Assembly (NCBI RefSeq): GCF_042648805.1
Contig: NZ_JBHRXZ010000015.1
Span: 1 to 64,000 of the forward strand
From: Azomonas tarimensis
Lineage (GTDB): Bacteria > Pseudomonadota > Gammaproteobacteria > Pseudomonadales > Pseudomonadaceae
Direction of reading: 5' to 3'
Length of the DNA stretch: 64,000 bases
Position 1 is the first letter of the stretch; each line of letters opens with the position of its first letter. Position numbers and translations under genes: made by a program. This document shows positions 25,871 through 34,829 of the stretch, piece after piece. The notes below the pieces were generated by a model, which searched no databases, had not been told where the DNA came from, and saw only the letters and a program-made list of their open reading frames with translations.

Positions 25871-27154
25871 ATGAACGTTTTGATCATCGGCAGCGGCGGC
25901 CGCGAACACGCCCTGGCCTGGAAGGTTGCCCAGGATGCGCGGGTCCAAAAGGTCTTCGTCGCACCCGGTAACGCCGGCACCGCCACCGAGGCGAAATGCG
26001 AAAACGCCGCCATCGACGTGCTGGCCATCGAAGAGCTGGCGGATTTCGCCGAGAAGAACGTAGATCTGACCATCGTCGGCCCGGAAGCGCCGTTGGTGAA
26101 GGGCGTGGTGGACCTGTTCCGTACCCGCGGACTGGCCATTTTCGGACCGACCGCGGCAGCAGCACAGCTCGAAGGCTCCAAGGCCTTCACCAAGGACTTC
26201 CTGGCGCGCCACGGCATTCCCACCGCCGCCTACCAGAACTTCACCGAGGTCGAGCCGGCGCTGGCGTATCTGCGCGAGCAAGGCGCCCCCATCGTGATCA
26301 AGGCCGACGGCCTGGCCGCGGGCAAGGGCGTGATCGTCGCCATGACCCTGGAGGAGGCCGAGGAAGCCGTACGCGACATGCTATCGGGTAACGCCTTTGG
26401 CGATGCCGGGGCACGGGTGGTTATCGAGGAATTCCTCGACGGCGAGGAAGCGAGCTTCATCGTCATGGTCGATGGCGAGCACGTGCTGCCCATGGCCACC
26501 AGTCAGGACCACAAGCGCGTCGGCGACGGCGACAGTGGCCCGAACACCGGCGGCATGGGCGCCTACTCCCCTGCCCCAGTGGTCACCGCCGAGGTGCACC
26601 AGCGGGTCATGGACGAGATCATTTACCCGACGGTACGTGGCATGGCGGCCGAGGGCAACGTCTATACCGGCTTTCTGTATGCCGGCCTGATGATCGACAA
26701 GAGCGGCGCCCCCAAGGTCATCGAGTTCAACTGCCGCTTCGGCGACCCGGAAACCCAGCCGATCATGCTGCGCCTGCAATCGAGCCTGGTGCTGCTGGTC
26801 GAGGCCGCCGAGGCGCGCGCGCTGAACAAGATCGAGGCGCAGTGGGATCCACGGCCGAGCCTGGGCGTGGTGCTCGCAGCGGGCGGTTACCCTGGCGACT
26901 ACGCCAAGGGCGATGTCATCAGCGGGCTCGAGGCGGCCGCCGAACTGCCCGGCAAGGTGTTTCACGCCGGCACAGCCGAGCGCGATGGCCAGGCGGTCAC
27001 CGCCGGTGGCCGCGTGCTTTGCGCAACAGGGCTCGGCGCGAGTGTTTCCGAAGCCCAGCAAAACGCCTATGCTCTAGCAGCCCGAATCGACTGGAACGGC
27101 TGCTTCTACCGCACCGACATCGGTTATCGCGCCATCGCCCGGGAACAACAATGA
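25871..27154 (+). CDS. purD: Phosphoribosylamine-glycine ligase (GARS)
   Basis: The 427-residue ATP-grasp enzyme joins glycine to phosphoribosylamine, the second step of purine synthesis. It has the N-terminal nucleotide fold (NVLIIGSGGREHALAWK), the ATP loop KADGLAAGKGVIVAMTLEEA, and the family signature GDPETQPIM with metal ligands in VIEFNCRFGDPE. AAGGAG precedes the ATG. Length and order are typical. It shares a pathway with purH upstream, though the gap between them suggests separate expression. Confidence 0.97.
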   Translation: MNVLIIGSGGREHALAWKVAQDARVQKVFVAPGNAGTATEAKCENAAIDVLAIEELADFAEKNVDLTIVGPEAPLVKGVVDLFRTRGLAIFGPTAAAAQLEGSKAFTKDFLARHGIPTAAYQNFTEVEPALAYLREQGAPIVIKADGLAAGKGVIVAMTLEEAEEAVRDMLSGNAFGDAGARVVIEEFLDGEEASFIVMVDGEHVLPMATSQDHKRVGDGDSGPNTGGMGAYSPAPVVTAEVHQRVMDEIIYPTVRGMAAEGNVYTGFLYAGLMIDKSGAPKVIEFNCRFGDPETQPIMLRLQSSLVLLVEAAEARALNKIEAQWDPRPSLGVVLAAGGYPGDYAKGDVISGLEAAAELPGKVFHAGTAERDGQAVTAGGRVLCATGLGASVSEAQQNAYALAARIDWNGCFYRTDIGYRAIAREQQ

Positions 27155-27253
27155 CCGAAGGCCGGCAGGCCCGACGACCTGCCGGCACCAGCCGCTCACC
27201 GGACCGGCCTGGATGGCTATAATCCGCCGTCGATACTCGAAGGGACTGCACCC

Positions 27254-30022
27254 GTGCGCCGGCTCTGGACCGCCATCGGAACACTCTTCTGCCTGTGCTT
27301 GATGGCACCGGCACCCCTGTGGGCGCAGAACGGCGACGGTGAAGCCAGCTCGCAGAATTGGCACCTGCTGGTCGATCAGTCCGCCCAGCTGACTTTGGAA
27401 GAGGTGATCGCCCAGCGCAGCCTGTTCCAGCGCCTGGAACAGCCGGCGTACTCCTCTCTAGGGCCTGACAAGGCGGTCTGGTTACAGGTCCGCATTCCCC
27501 CGCAGACCGAGCCCCGCTGGTTGTGGCTCACCGCACCTCGCCTCGACTATCTCGACTTCTACCTGTTGCGCGACGGCGCGCTTGAGCGCCAGCTCGAAAG
27601 TGGCGAACAGCGGCCACGAGCGGCACGTATCCTGGCTGCTCGCCCCTACCTCTTCAGTCTGCCCAGCGACGGTCATCCACGGGAAGCCTACCTTCGGCTG
27701 GAGTCCGACCACCCGCTGCTGGCGCACTTCCAACTGATCGACGAAAGCGGTCTGATGAGCCTGGAAAACACCGCCTACCTGTATGGTGCCCTCCTCGGGG
27801 TACTGGCACTGCTGGCACTGCACAACCTGCTGCGTTACGCCACTGTCCCACGGCGTAACTACCTCTGGCTGAGCCTGCTGCAGCTTGCGTTGATGATCTG
27901 CGCATCAGCCAACCTCGGGGTACTGGCAGCCTGGGTGCCCGACCTGGCGCAACGCCAGTCGATGATCGCCGACCTTTCGGCGCTGCTGGCCGGCATGCTG
28001 CTGCTGGTGTATACCCGCGATTTCCTCCATGACCAGCGTCGGCGCTGGAGCAGTATCCTGCTCGCCTGCGGCGTCGGCCTGCTGGCGATCCAGGGACTGG
28101 CGATCCTGCTTGGCCAGGGTCACCTGCAAAGCCTGATCACCTATTCGCTGATCAGCCTGGGCGCGTTGATCGCCGCCGGCATCTGCCTCTTCCACTGGCG
28201 GCGGGGTTACCGCCCGGCGAGGCTTGCCGCCGCCGGCATGCTGGCGCTGGCATTGGGCCTCGGCGGCTTTGCGCTGATACTCGCCGGGGTGGGTCTGACC
28301 AATTCGAGCGTATTGCTCAGCCTGGCGTTCTGGAGCGCCCCGCTGAGCGGCCTGCTGCAGAACTTCGCACTGATCGAGCGGCAGCATCGCATCCAGTCGG
28401 CGCGGCTGGACCGCTTCACTGCCGAGGCGGTGAACTCCGCCGAAACCCGGACTCGCTCGGACTTCCTCGGGCGCATCAGTCACGAGATTCGCGCACCGCT
28501 CAATGGCGTGCTGGGCATGACCGAACTGCTGATCGGCACCTCCTTGTCGGCCAAGCAGCGCGACTATGTGCGCACCATCCACAGTTCGGGTAATGAGCTG
28601 CTTAACCTGATCAACGAGCTTCTCGACATTCCCAAGCTGCAGGCTGGCGACATCGAGCTGGAGCAAGTGCAATTCGACCTGCATGCGCTGATCGCCGACT
28701 GCCTCGATATCTGCCGCGCCCGCGCCGAACAGCAAGGCGTGGAGCTGATCAGCCTGATTCAGCCGCAGGTGCCGCATATCATCGCCGGTGACCCCGCCCG
28801 CCTGCGTCAGATTGTGCTCAGCCTGCTGGATAACGCCCTCCGCCAGACCGAGGCCGGTGAAGTCCTGCTCAGGGTGACTCGCCACGACAGCGCGCCGCGC
28901 ATGCGCATCACCGTGCAGGACAGCGGTCGCCCGCTCGACGAAGCCGAACGCGACGCCCTGCTGGGCGCAGCCCTGGATAACAGCGACTTTCTCGACGCCA
29001 CCTCCCGCGGGGCGCGAATCGGCCTGCTCATTGCGCGCCAGCTCACCAGTCTGATGCACGGCACCCTCGGTGCCAGCAGCGACGTCAGCCAGGGCAATAC
29101 CCTGTGGATCGAACTGCCGCTGCCGATAAAGTCGCCGGTGGAAGATGAGGAGCGAGCCTTGCCGCTGCGCGGTGTGCGCATGCTCATCGTCGATGACAAT
29201 GAAACCTGCCGCAAAGTGCTCGCGCAGCAAGGCATGAGCTGGGGCATGGAGGTACACGCAGTCACCTCGGGCAAGGAGGCGCTGGCGCAGCTGCGTACCA
29301 AGGCGCTGCTCGACGAGTACTACGACATCGTCCTGCTGGATCAGGAGATGCCGGGCATGAGCGGCCTGCAACTGGCCATGCGGATCAAGGAAGACCTGAA
29401 CCTCAAGCACGACCTGTTGCTGATCATGCTGACCGGCATCAGCCATGCGCCAAGCAAGGTGGCGGCGCGCAACGCCGGTATACGCTGCATCCTGGCCAAG
29501 CCCGTGGCCGGCTACACCCTCAAGACCACCCTGGCTGACGAACTCGCCAGACGCCCGGGCCGCCGTCACGAAGGCCCTCCCGTGATCGCTCGCCGGGCCG
29601 AGCCGGCGGGCGAGGAGCTTCCGGACGGCTTTCGCATTCTGGTGGCCGAGGATGACTCAACCTCCACCAAGGTGATGCGCGGGATGCTGACCAAGCTGGG
29701 CTTGCAGCCAGACATGGTGAGCAACGGCGAGGAAGCGCTTCAGGCGATCAAGGCCAGGCCTTACGACCTGGTCTTGATGGACTGCGAAATGCCCTTGCTG
29801 GATGGCTACAGCGCGACCCGGCGCCTGCGCGAATGGGAATCCATCCAGGGCCGCCCGCGCACGCCAGTGGTCGCGCTCACCGCCCACGTGTTCAGCGAGC
29901 ACCGCGAGCGCGCCCGCAACGCCGGCATGGACGGCCACATGTCCAAACCGGTGGAGCTTTCCGAGCTGCGCGAGCTGGTCCGTTACTGGGGCGAAGCCCG
30001 AGCCTCGACGAGGGCTGAATGA
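27254..30022 (+). CDS. retS: Hybrid sensor kinase RetS
   Basis: The 922-residue protein is a RetS-type hybrid sensor. A signal peptide is followed by a periplasmic 7TMR-DISM-type sensing domain (about 25-170), seven membrane helices (about 175-375), a dimerisation domain with His410 in GRISHEIRAPLNG, an ATPase-like domain, and two receiver domains with Asp696 (IVLLDQEMPG) and Asp843 (LVLMDCEMPL). In P. aeruginosa RetS blocks GacS and so keeps RsmY/RsmZ low, favouring acute virulence. The ATP site is degenerate. GTG at 27254 puts the signal peptide first. The 3' end overlaps the P450 gene. Confidence 0.92.
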   Translation: MRRLWTAIGTLFCLCLMAPAPLWAQNGDGEASSQNWHLLVDQSAQLTLEEVIAQRSLFQRLEQPAYSSLGPDKAVWLQVRIPPQTEPRWLWLTAPRLDYLDFYLLRDGALERQLESGEQRPRAARILAARPYLFSLPSDGHPREAYLRLESDHPLLAHFQLIDESGLMSLENTAYLYGALLGVLALLALHNLLRYATVPRRNYLWLSLLQLALMICASANLGVLAAWVPDLAQRQSMIADLSALLAGMLLLVYTRDFLHDQRRRWSSILLACGVGLLAIQGLAILLGQGHLQSLITYSLISLGALIAAGICLFHWRRGYRPARLAAAGMLALALGLGGFALILAGVGLTNSSVLLSLAFWSAPLSGLLQNFALIERQHRIQSARLDRFTAEAVNSAETRTRSDFLGRISHEIRAPLNGVLGMTELLIGTSLSAKQRDYVRTIHSSGNELLNLINELLDIPKLQAGDIELEQVQFDLHALIADCLDICRARAEQQGVELISLIQPQVPHIIAGDPARLRQIVLSLLDNALRQTEAGEVLLRVTRHDSAPRMRITVQDSGRPLDEAERDALLGAALDNSDFLDATSRGARIGLLIARQLTSLMHGTLGASSDVSQGNTLWIELPLPIKSPVEDEERALPLRGVRMLIVDDNETCRKVLAQQGMSWGMEVHAVTSGKEALAQLRTKALLDEYYDIVLLDQEMPGMSGLQLAMRIKEDLNLKHDLLLIMLTGISHAPSKVAARNAGIRCILAKPVAGYTLKTTLADELARRPGRRHEGPPVIARRAEPAGEELPDGFRILVAEDDSTSTKVMRGMLTKLGLQPDMVSNGEEALQAIKARPYDLVLMDCEMPLLDGYSATRRLREWESIQGRPRTPVVALTAHVFSEHRERARNAGMDGHMSKPVELSELRELVRYWGEARASTRAE

Positions 30023-31257
30023 GGCCGCACGGCGCGGATCAACATCCGGCTCTCCGGCAAAGCCGGCAAGCGTGACAGGTCGATATCCAGGTCCTGCTCG
30101 GGTACCTCGTAGCTCATCTCCCGGGTCAGCATGCGCAAGGCCTGCTTGATCAGCTCGATGCTCAGGCGCTCGCCGGGGCACCGGTGCCCGGTCGGTTCGC
30201 CCCCACCTTGGGTAAGGAAGCTGAAGGCATTCCCGGGCCATTCGAGAAACCGCTCGGGCTGAAAGGTTTCCGGTTCATTCCAGCTGCGTGGATCACGATT
30301 CGTCCCGTACAGGTCGAGCAGCACCCGGGTGCCTTCGGGGAACCGGTACCCGCGCCATTCGAAGTCCTTGCGTACCCGTGCTGCCATGAACGGGAAGAAC
30401 GCGTGGATCCGCCGCACCTCTTGGGCGAAGGGCTCGAGCCAGACGTCATCGGCCGCCAGACGCTCGCGCCATTGTGGGTGCCTGTGCAGCTCCACGGCCG
30501 CAAACACGATAAAACGCGATACCGCCACCGTCGGGCGCAGCAGGTTGAGCAATTCGACCGCCGCCACCCGATCATCCAGCAGGCTGCCATCGAGCTCCGG
30601 ATGCTGTGCGATGACGGCCAGGGGACTCCCTGAGTCCACCACCAACCGACCATCACGCACCTGGCGGATCAATTCGCTGCCCCATGCCTCGGCCTGCTTG
30701 CGCGCCTTGCGCGCATGCAGGTGACGAGGTCCTATGCCGCCAGCCCCGTCGATCAATGCGGCCAGCTGAGAGCGCCGAGTTTCCACTTCATCCTCAGCCA
30801 GCGGTACGCCGGCCCATTGAAACACCGCACGGGTCAGAATGCCTTGCACCTCTTTCAACAGGACCACTTGATCTGCCTCGCCCCACAGCCCGATCGCCGC
30901 CCGCCAGATCGGTTCGGCGGTCCGCAGCACGGCCTCGTTCCCGGCCTCGTCGAGCATAGACAGGAACAACCGCTTGCGCTGGCGGTGCGCGGCATCGTCC
31001 AGCCCCTGTACGCCGCCCTTGCCGAGCAAGGTCTTGAGCATCAGGTTCGGCGCCGCCTTTTCGCGCTTGAAGCGCGATTCATCGTAGAACAGGCGAGCCG
31101 CCTCTTCGCCGTGCAGGCAGATGGTGTTCTGCATGAGCAGGCGCGCCTGGAATACGTCGCTGTGTAGCGCGGCGCAGCGACCGGCAATAAAGGTGTAGCC
31201 CTCGCGCAACACGGCTACGGAGCTTTCGATCCGAGGATCGGTTGGAATCTCGGGCAT
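29983..31257 (-). CDS. CYP152-type cytochrome P450, probable fatty acid peroxygenase
   Basis: The 424-residue protein resembles the CYP152 group, which uses hydrogen peroxide to hydroxylate or decarboxylate fatty acids without a reductase. The heme-binding region is QGGGEPTGHRCPGERLSIEL with the cysteine ligand. LLRPTVAVSRFIVFAA supplies the Arg-Pro pair that binds the substrate carboxylate. The distal stretch GKGGVQGLD has Gln where the decarboxylase OleT has His, which favours hydroxylation. ATG at 31257 follows GAGGA by seven bases; 31296 is an alternative. The last 40 bases overlap the end of retS. Confidence 0.85.
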   Translation of the reverse strand: MPEIPTDPRIESSVAVLREGYTFIAGRCAALHSDVFQARLLMQNTICLHGEEAARLFYDESRFKREKAAPNLMLKTLLGKGGVQGLDDAAHRQRKRLFLSMLDEAGNEAVLRTAEPIWRAAIGLWGEADQVVLLKEVQGILTRAVFQWAGVPLAEDEVETRRSQLAALIDGAGGIGPRHLHARKARKQAEAWGSELIRQVRDGRLVVDSGSPLAVIAQHPELDGSLLDDRVAAVELLNLLRPTVAVSRFIVFAAVELHRHPQWRERLAADDVWLEPFAQEVRRIHAFFPFMAARVRKDFEWRGYRFPEGTRVLLDLYGTNRDPRSWNEPETFQPERFLEWPGNAFSFLTQGGGEPTGHRCPGERLSIELIKQALRMLTREMSYEVPEQDLDIDLSRLPALPESRMLIRAVRPHSALVEARASPQ

Positions 31258-31434
31258 CTGCTTGTCCTCGCCATAGTCTCTGTTGCCAGTCGACATCGGC
31301 CTTCCCAGCGGGTGCCCGCCGATCCTGGCAGCCCGATGGTTGACGCGTATCATCGTGCGACGAAAGTCTCTGGCGCCCTGCTCTCTCACAAGCGATCATG
31401 GCCCCCTTCGTTGTTGACCCCTCCCCTGGTTACC

Positions 31435-32151
31435 ATGGCAGACGCAAAGACCCACAAGCCCCGCCCGTTGATCGACATGGCGGTGAGCATTCTCATTCCT
31501 TCGCTGATTCTGATGAAACTCAGTGGCGAAGATCGCCTGGGCGCAGACGGCGCGCTGATACTGGCGCTGGCGTTCCCCCTGGGCTGGGGCGCGCTGGAGC
31601 TGGTGAAATACCGCAAGTTCAACTGGATCGCCCTGCTCGGTCTGATCAGCGTCCTGCTGACCGGCGGCATCGGTCTGTTGCAGCTGGACAACCAGTGGCT
31701 GGCGGTCAAGGAAGCCGCGGTTCCCGGCATCCTAGGCATCGCCGTGCTGGTCTCGACCCGCACCCGCTACCCGCTGATCCGCACCCTGCTCTACAACCCG
31801 AAGGTGCTGCAGGTCGACAAGATCCATGAGCATCTGGAGCGCAACGGACAGGTCGCACAGTTCGAGGCACGCCTGCAGCGTGCCACCTACTGGCTGGCCG
31901 GGACCTTTTTCTTCTCGTCGTTCATGAACTACGTGCTGGCCAAGTGGATCGTCACCAGTCCTTCCGGTAGCGAGGCCTTCAACAACGAGTTGGGCCGCAT
32001 GACCTTGCTGAGCTATCCGATGATCGCCATTCCCAGCATGGTGATGATGATGGGCATCCTCTATTACCTGTGGCGGACCATCCACGGCCTGACCGGACTG
32101 GGCATGGAAGAGATCATGGCCACCACCGGCCAGGAACAGAAAGGTCGCTGA
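31435..32151 (+). CDS. VC0807-family membrane protein
   Basis: The 238-residue product has about six membrane helices and matches the VC0807-type family, seen in its opening PLIDMAVSILIPSLILMKL and the central STRTRYPLIRTLLYNPKVL. Members are sometimes called MFS transporters, but this protein is too short for that fold and looks more like septation protein A relatives. The function is not known. ATG at 31435 is chosen over the longer frame from 31312. It is divergent from the P450 gene. Confidence 0.72.
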   Translation: MADAKTHKPRPLIDMAVSILIPSLILMKLSGEDRLGADGALILALAFPLGWGALELVKYRKFNWIALLGLISVLLTGGIGLLQLDNQWLAVKEAAVPGILGIAVLVSTRTRYPLIRTLLYNPKVLQVDKIHEHLERNGQVAQFEARLQRATYWLAGTFFFSSFMNYVLAKWIVTSPSGSEAFNNELGRMTLLSYPMIAIPSMVMMMGILYYLWRTIHGLTGLGMEEIMATTGQEQKGR

Positions 32152-32238
32152 TCAGAACAGCAGCCTGAACAGCGCGATCAATATCAGGATGCAGGCGATC
32201 ACCACGACGCCCCCGGGACCGACCAGCCATCTGAGCAT
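32152..32238 (-). CDS. Predicted 28-residue single-span membrane peptide
   Basis: A frame of 28 codons starts at ATG 32238, with GGAG eight bases before it, and ends at 32152, directly abutting the stop of the convergent gene. The product is MLRWLVGPGG followed by a hydrophobic helix (VVVIACILILIALF) and a short basic end. It could be the last gene of an operon with the downstream-facing transporter gene 72 bases upstream. I do not recognise it. Chance cannot be excluded at this size. Confidence 0.42.
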   Translation of the reverse strand: MLRWLVGPGGVVVIACILILIALFRLLF

Positions 32239-32310
32239 CTTGCTTCTCCGCGACTTCCAGACAGCGGGTTGACCCCCGCAGAGCGGCGGCGTTCGCCATG
32301 GCGCAACGCC

Positions 32311-33210
32311 TCAGAGGCCCACCAGCAACATCCACAGCGGCAAACTCACCGCGGCCATCACGGTCGAGAGAAACACCGCCGAGCTCACCGGGCGCTCATC
32401 GCTCGCAGCCCGCACGAAGGCCAGTACATTGACCCCGCTGGGGCAAGCGGCGAGCAGCACCAATACCGTTCGCGCCTCGGTATTCAGGCCCGGCAGCAGA
32501 CCGCTGAACCACCACACCAGCAAAGGCAACAGCGCCAGCTTTGCCAGGGTCAGGCCCAGCGCACTGGCATCGGGCCGCAAGCGATAGCGAGAAAGATTCA
32601 TGCCCAGCACGATGAGGGCGCAGGGCAGCGCCCCCTGGGCCAACCAACCCGTCAGCCGCCAGAACGCTTCAGGCATGGGCAGGCCCGACAGGTTCAGCGC
32701 GGCCCCCAGCAACAAGCCGATGACCAGCGGATTGGCCAGATTTTTCAGCAGCTCGCGGGGCGACACCTTCTCACCCGTGCCGAGGGCGGCATAAAGGCTC
32801 TGCAGGGAAAACAGCAGCAGGCTGTGGAACAGCAGAATGGCAAACACATACACCAGGCTGGCGCTGCCCAATAATGTGGTGACCAGCGGAATGCCCACCA
32901 GCACGTTGTTCGAATAAGCCGCGGTGAGGCCGAACGGCGAAGCCCGGCGCAGCCCACGGTGGGCCAGCAGGTTGACCGCAGCAAACACCAGCAGCACTGG
33001 CACGAAGTACGCCAGGAGAAGCACGGGGGACAGGCCCTGGCCCAAGTCGGCACGGGCCAGGCCGTCGAGCAGGACTGCCGGCATGAACAGCTTGAAGGTG
33101 ATTGCCGCCAATCCTGTCGCGGCCTCGCTACTGAGCCAGCGTCGCCATCCAGACAGATAACCGATCACGATCAGCGCGAATACAGGCAGAATCGCCTTGA
33201 AAACCAACAT
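32311..33210 (-). CDS. AEC-family transporter (auxin efflux carrier fold)
   Basis: The 299-residue protein has about ten membrane helices in two groups of five, the layout of the AEC family. Conserved parts include NNVLVGIPLVTTLLG in the first half and AACPSGVNVLAFVRA in the second, which form the crossing helices of this fold. Family members export or import small organic acids such as malate or malonate; the substrate cannot be told from the sequence. Neighbours give no pathway clue. Confidence 0.85.
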   Translation of the reverse strand: MLVFKAILPVFALIVIGYLSGWRRWLSSEAATGLAAITFKLFMPAVLLDGLARADLGQGLSPVLLLAYFVPVLLVFAAVNLLAHRGLRRASPFGLTAAYSNNVLVGIPLVTTLLGSASLVYVFAILLFHSLLLFSLQSLYAALGTGEKVSPRELLKNLANPLVIGLLLGAALNLSGLPMPEAFWRLTGWLAQGALPCALIVLGMNLSRYRLRPDASALGLTLAKLALLPLLVWWFSGLLPGLNTEARTVLVLLAACPSGVNVLAFVRAASDERPVSSAVFLSTVMAAVSLPLWMLLVGL

Positions 33211-33261
33211 CAGGCGCTCCCGATCACGATATAAAAAGAACGCGAAGCATAACTGAAAGTT

Positions 33262-34170
33262 TCAAGCGCGGCGCTCGCATGTAGGCCGGTTGGATAGATC
33301 GCCGATCACCTCGGCGAGGTCGTCCCGCCAGTCGCGAGCGGTGATGCCGAAGGTTTCCTGGAAAAGGCTCGAGTCGAGCACCGACCAGGCCGGCCGACGC
33401 GCCGGGGTGGGGTATTGCGCCGTGGCGATGGGCTTGACATCCGGCACCCTGGCCAGCAGGCCGGTCGCCGCTGCCTGCCGGAAGATTTCATTGGCAAAGC
33501 CGAACCAGCTGCAGGTTGGACTGCCGCTGTAGTGGTAGAGGCCCCAGCGAAGGTTGCCGCTGGCCGCATAGCGGCTGGCCAGCTCGAGCAAGACTTCGGC
33601 CAGCCCACCGGCGAAGGTCGGGCAACCAACCTGATCGTCCACTACGGACAGCACATCGCGCTCGGTCCCCAGGCGCAACATGGTCTTCACGAAGTTTCGC
33701 CCGTGGGCGCCGAACACCCAACTGGTACGCAGGATCAAAGCCTGTTCGAGCTCCTCCTGCAAAACCTGCTCACCCGCCAGTTTGCTCGAGCCATAGACTC
33801 CTGTCGGACTTGTCGGGTCGGATTCACGATAGGGTGTGGCCGAGTCTCCGGAAAAGACGTAATCGGTGGACATGTGCAGTACCGGCACGGCGTGCTCCCG
33901 CGCCGCCCGAGCCAGATAGCGGACCCCGTCACGGTTCACCGCATAGACGATCTCCGGCCTGGATTCGGCCGCATCGACCTGGGTAAACGCGGCGGCGTTG
34001 ACGATGAGCTCGGGCCGCAGCTGACGAACCGCCTGGGACACTCCTGACTCGTCGGTGATGTCGAGCTCCGCGTGGCTCAGGCCGGTCACCTGAAGGCCAC
34101 GCAACGTGCCACGACGGATCAACTCGTGCCCGACCTGCCCGCTCGCACCACATACAAGGATTCGCATCAT
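33262..34170 (-). CDS. rfbD: dTDP-4-dehydrorhamnose reductase
   Basis: The 302-residue short-chain reductase makes dTDP-L-rhamnose, used for O-antigen and other glycans. The NAD(P) loop is GASGQVGHELI near residue 9, and the catalytic Tyr-Lys pair is in YGSSKLAGE, with the Thr in STDYVFSG. Two start codons are adjacent; the first has GAGG six bases before it. The usual partners rfbA, rfbB and rfbC are not in the window, so the gene stands alone between a transporter and osmE. Confidence 0.9.
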   Translation of the reverse strand: MMRILVCGASGQVGHELIRRGTLRGLQVTGLSHAELDITDESGVSQAVRQLRPELIVNAAAFTQVDAAESRPEIVYAVNRDGVRYLARAAREHAVPVLHMSTDYVFSGDSATPYRESDPTSPTGVYGSSKLAGEQVLQEELEQALILRTSWVFGAHGRNFVKTMLRLGTERDVLSVVDDQVGCPTFAGGLAEVLLELASRYAASGNLRWGLYHYSGSPTCSWFGFANEIFRQAAATGLLARVPDVKPIATAQYPTPARRPAWSVLDSSLFQETFGITARDWRDDLAEVIGDLSNRPTCERRA

Positions 34171-34455
34171 CTAGCGCCTCGGGAAGCAACCTGGGCCCAT
34201 CCGGCCCGCACCATATGACCATTTTTTTCGGCCATTCTTCGACTCCCGCCACGAATACCTCTGCTGGCGAGCTTCAGCCCTGGTCAGCCGGAATGAGAGT
34301 GCCGGCGGCGCGCAAAGTTTAACCGCCCGAGAAAAGGTGCGCCGTGGCGAAATTACTGCGGCCGCAGCCACAACCGCCGCGCCGCCGTGATGAAACTCAT
34401 CGGCCTCGGAAGCGGACCAATCAAGGGAGACGCCTAGGACTCGAGGAACCAGAAA

Positions 34456-34794
34456 ATGAGCAAGCCACTCCTGTTGGTCGCAACCGTTGCCAGTCTGAGC
34501 ATCCTGGCAGGCTGCGCCACCCACACCCAGAACCCACTCGACCGTTACACATACCGCGGTGAGCCGCTGGTCAAGCAGGTCGAGACCGGAATGACCCGCG
34601 ATCGGGTACTCGCCCTTGGCGGTGAGCCCTCCAGCACTGTCGACCGCCGGGCACGCCCAGGCACCTGCAACAATTATGTCCTGTACCGCGAGGGCAAGGA
34701 ACAACCCTATTACGTTAGCTTCGACGGCGCCGGCCGGGTGGATGGCAAGGGCTTTCTGACCTGCCGCCAGTTGGAAGAAAACCAGCGCAACTGA
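34456..34794 (+). CDS. osmE: Osmotically inducible lipoprotein OsmE
   Basis: The 112-residue lipoprotein has a signal with lipobox LAGC and a small SmpA/OmlA-type domain (YRGEPLVKQVETGMTRDRVL, residues about 33-52). OsmE is induced by osmotic and stationary-phase stress in E. coli; its exact role is unclear. GAGGAACC precedes the ATG. It opens a set of small stress-like genes that runs to a ferritin-like protein. The 285-base gap upstream probably holds its promoter, but I see no confident boxes. Confidence 0.9.
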   Translation: MSKPLLLVATVASLSILAGCATHTQNPLDRYTYRGEPLVKQVETGMTRDRVLALGGEPSSTVDRRARPGTCNNYVLYREGKEQPYYVSFDGAGRVDGKGFLTCRQLEENQRN

Positions 34795-34829
34795 CCTTCA
34801 TAACCCCCGACAGAGACGGGAGGCCGACC

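Noticed and set aside
27905..29569. Minus-strand open frame of 554 codons
   Set aside because: Antisense shadow of retS, rich in Gln, Gly and Arg, with no recognisable motif.
34171..34704. Minus-strand open frame of 177 codons before rfbD
   Set aside because: It overlaps osmE antisense, starts without a ribosome binding site, and its sequence resembles no family.
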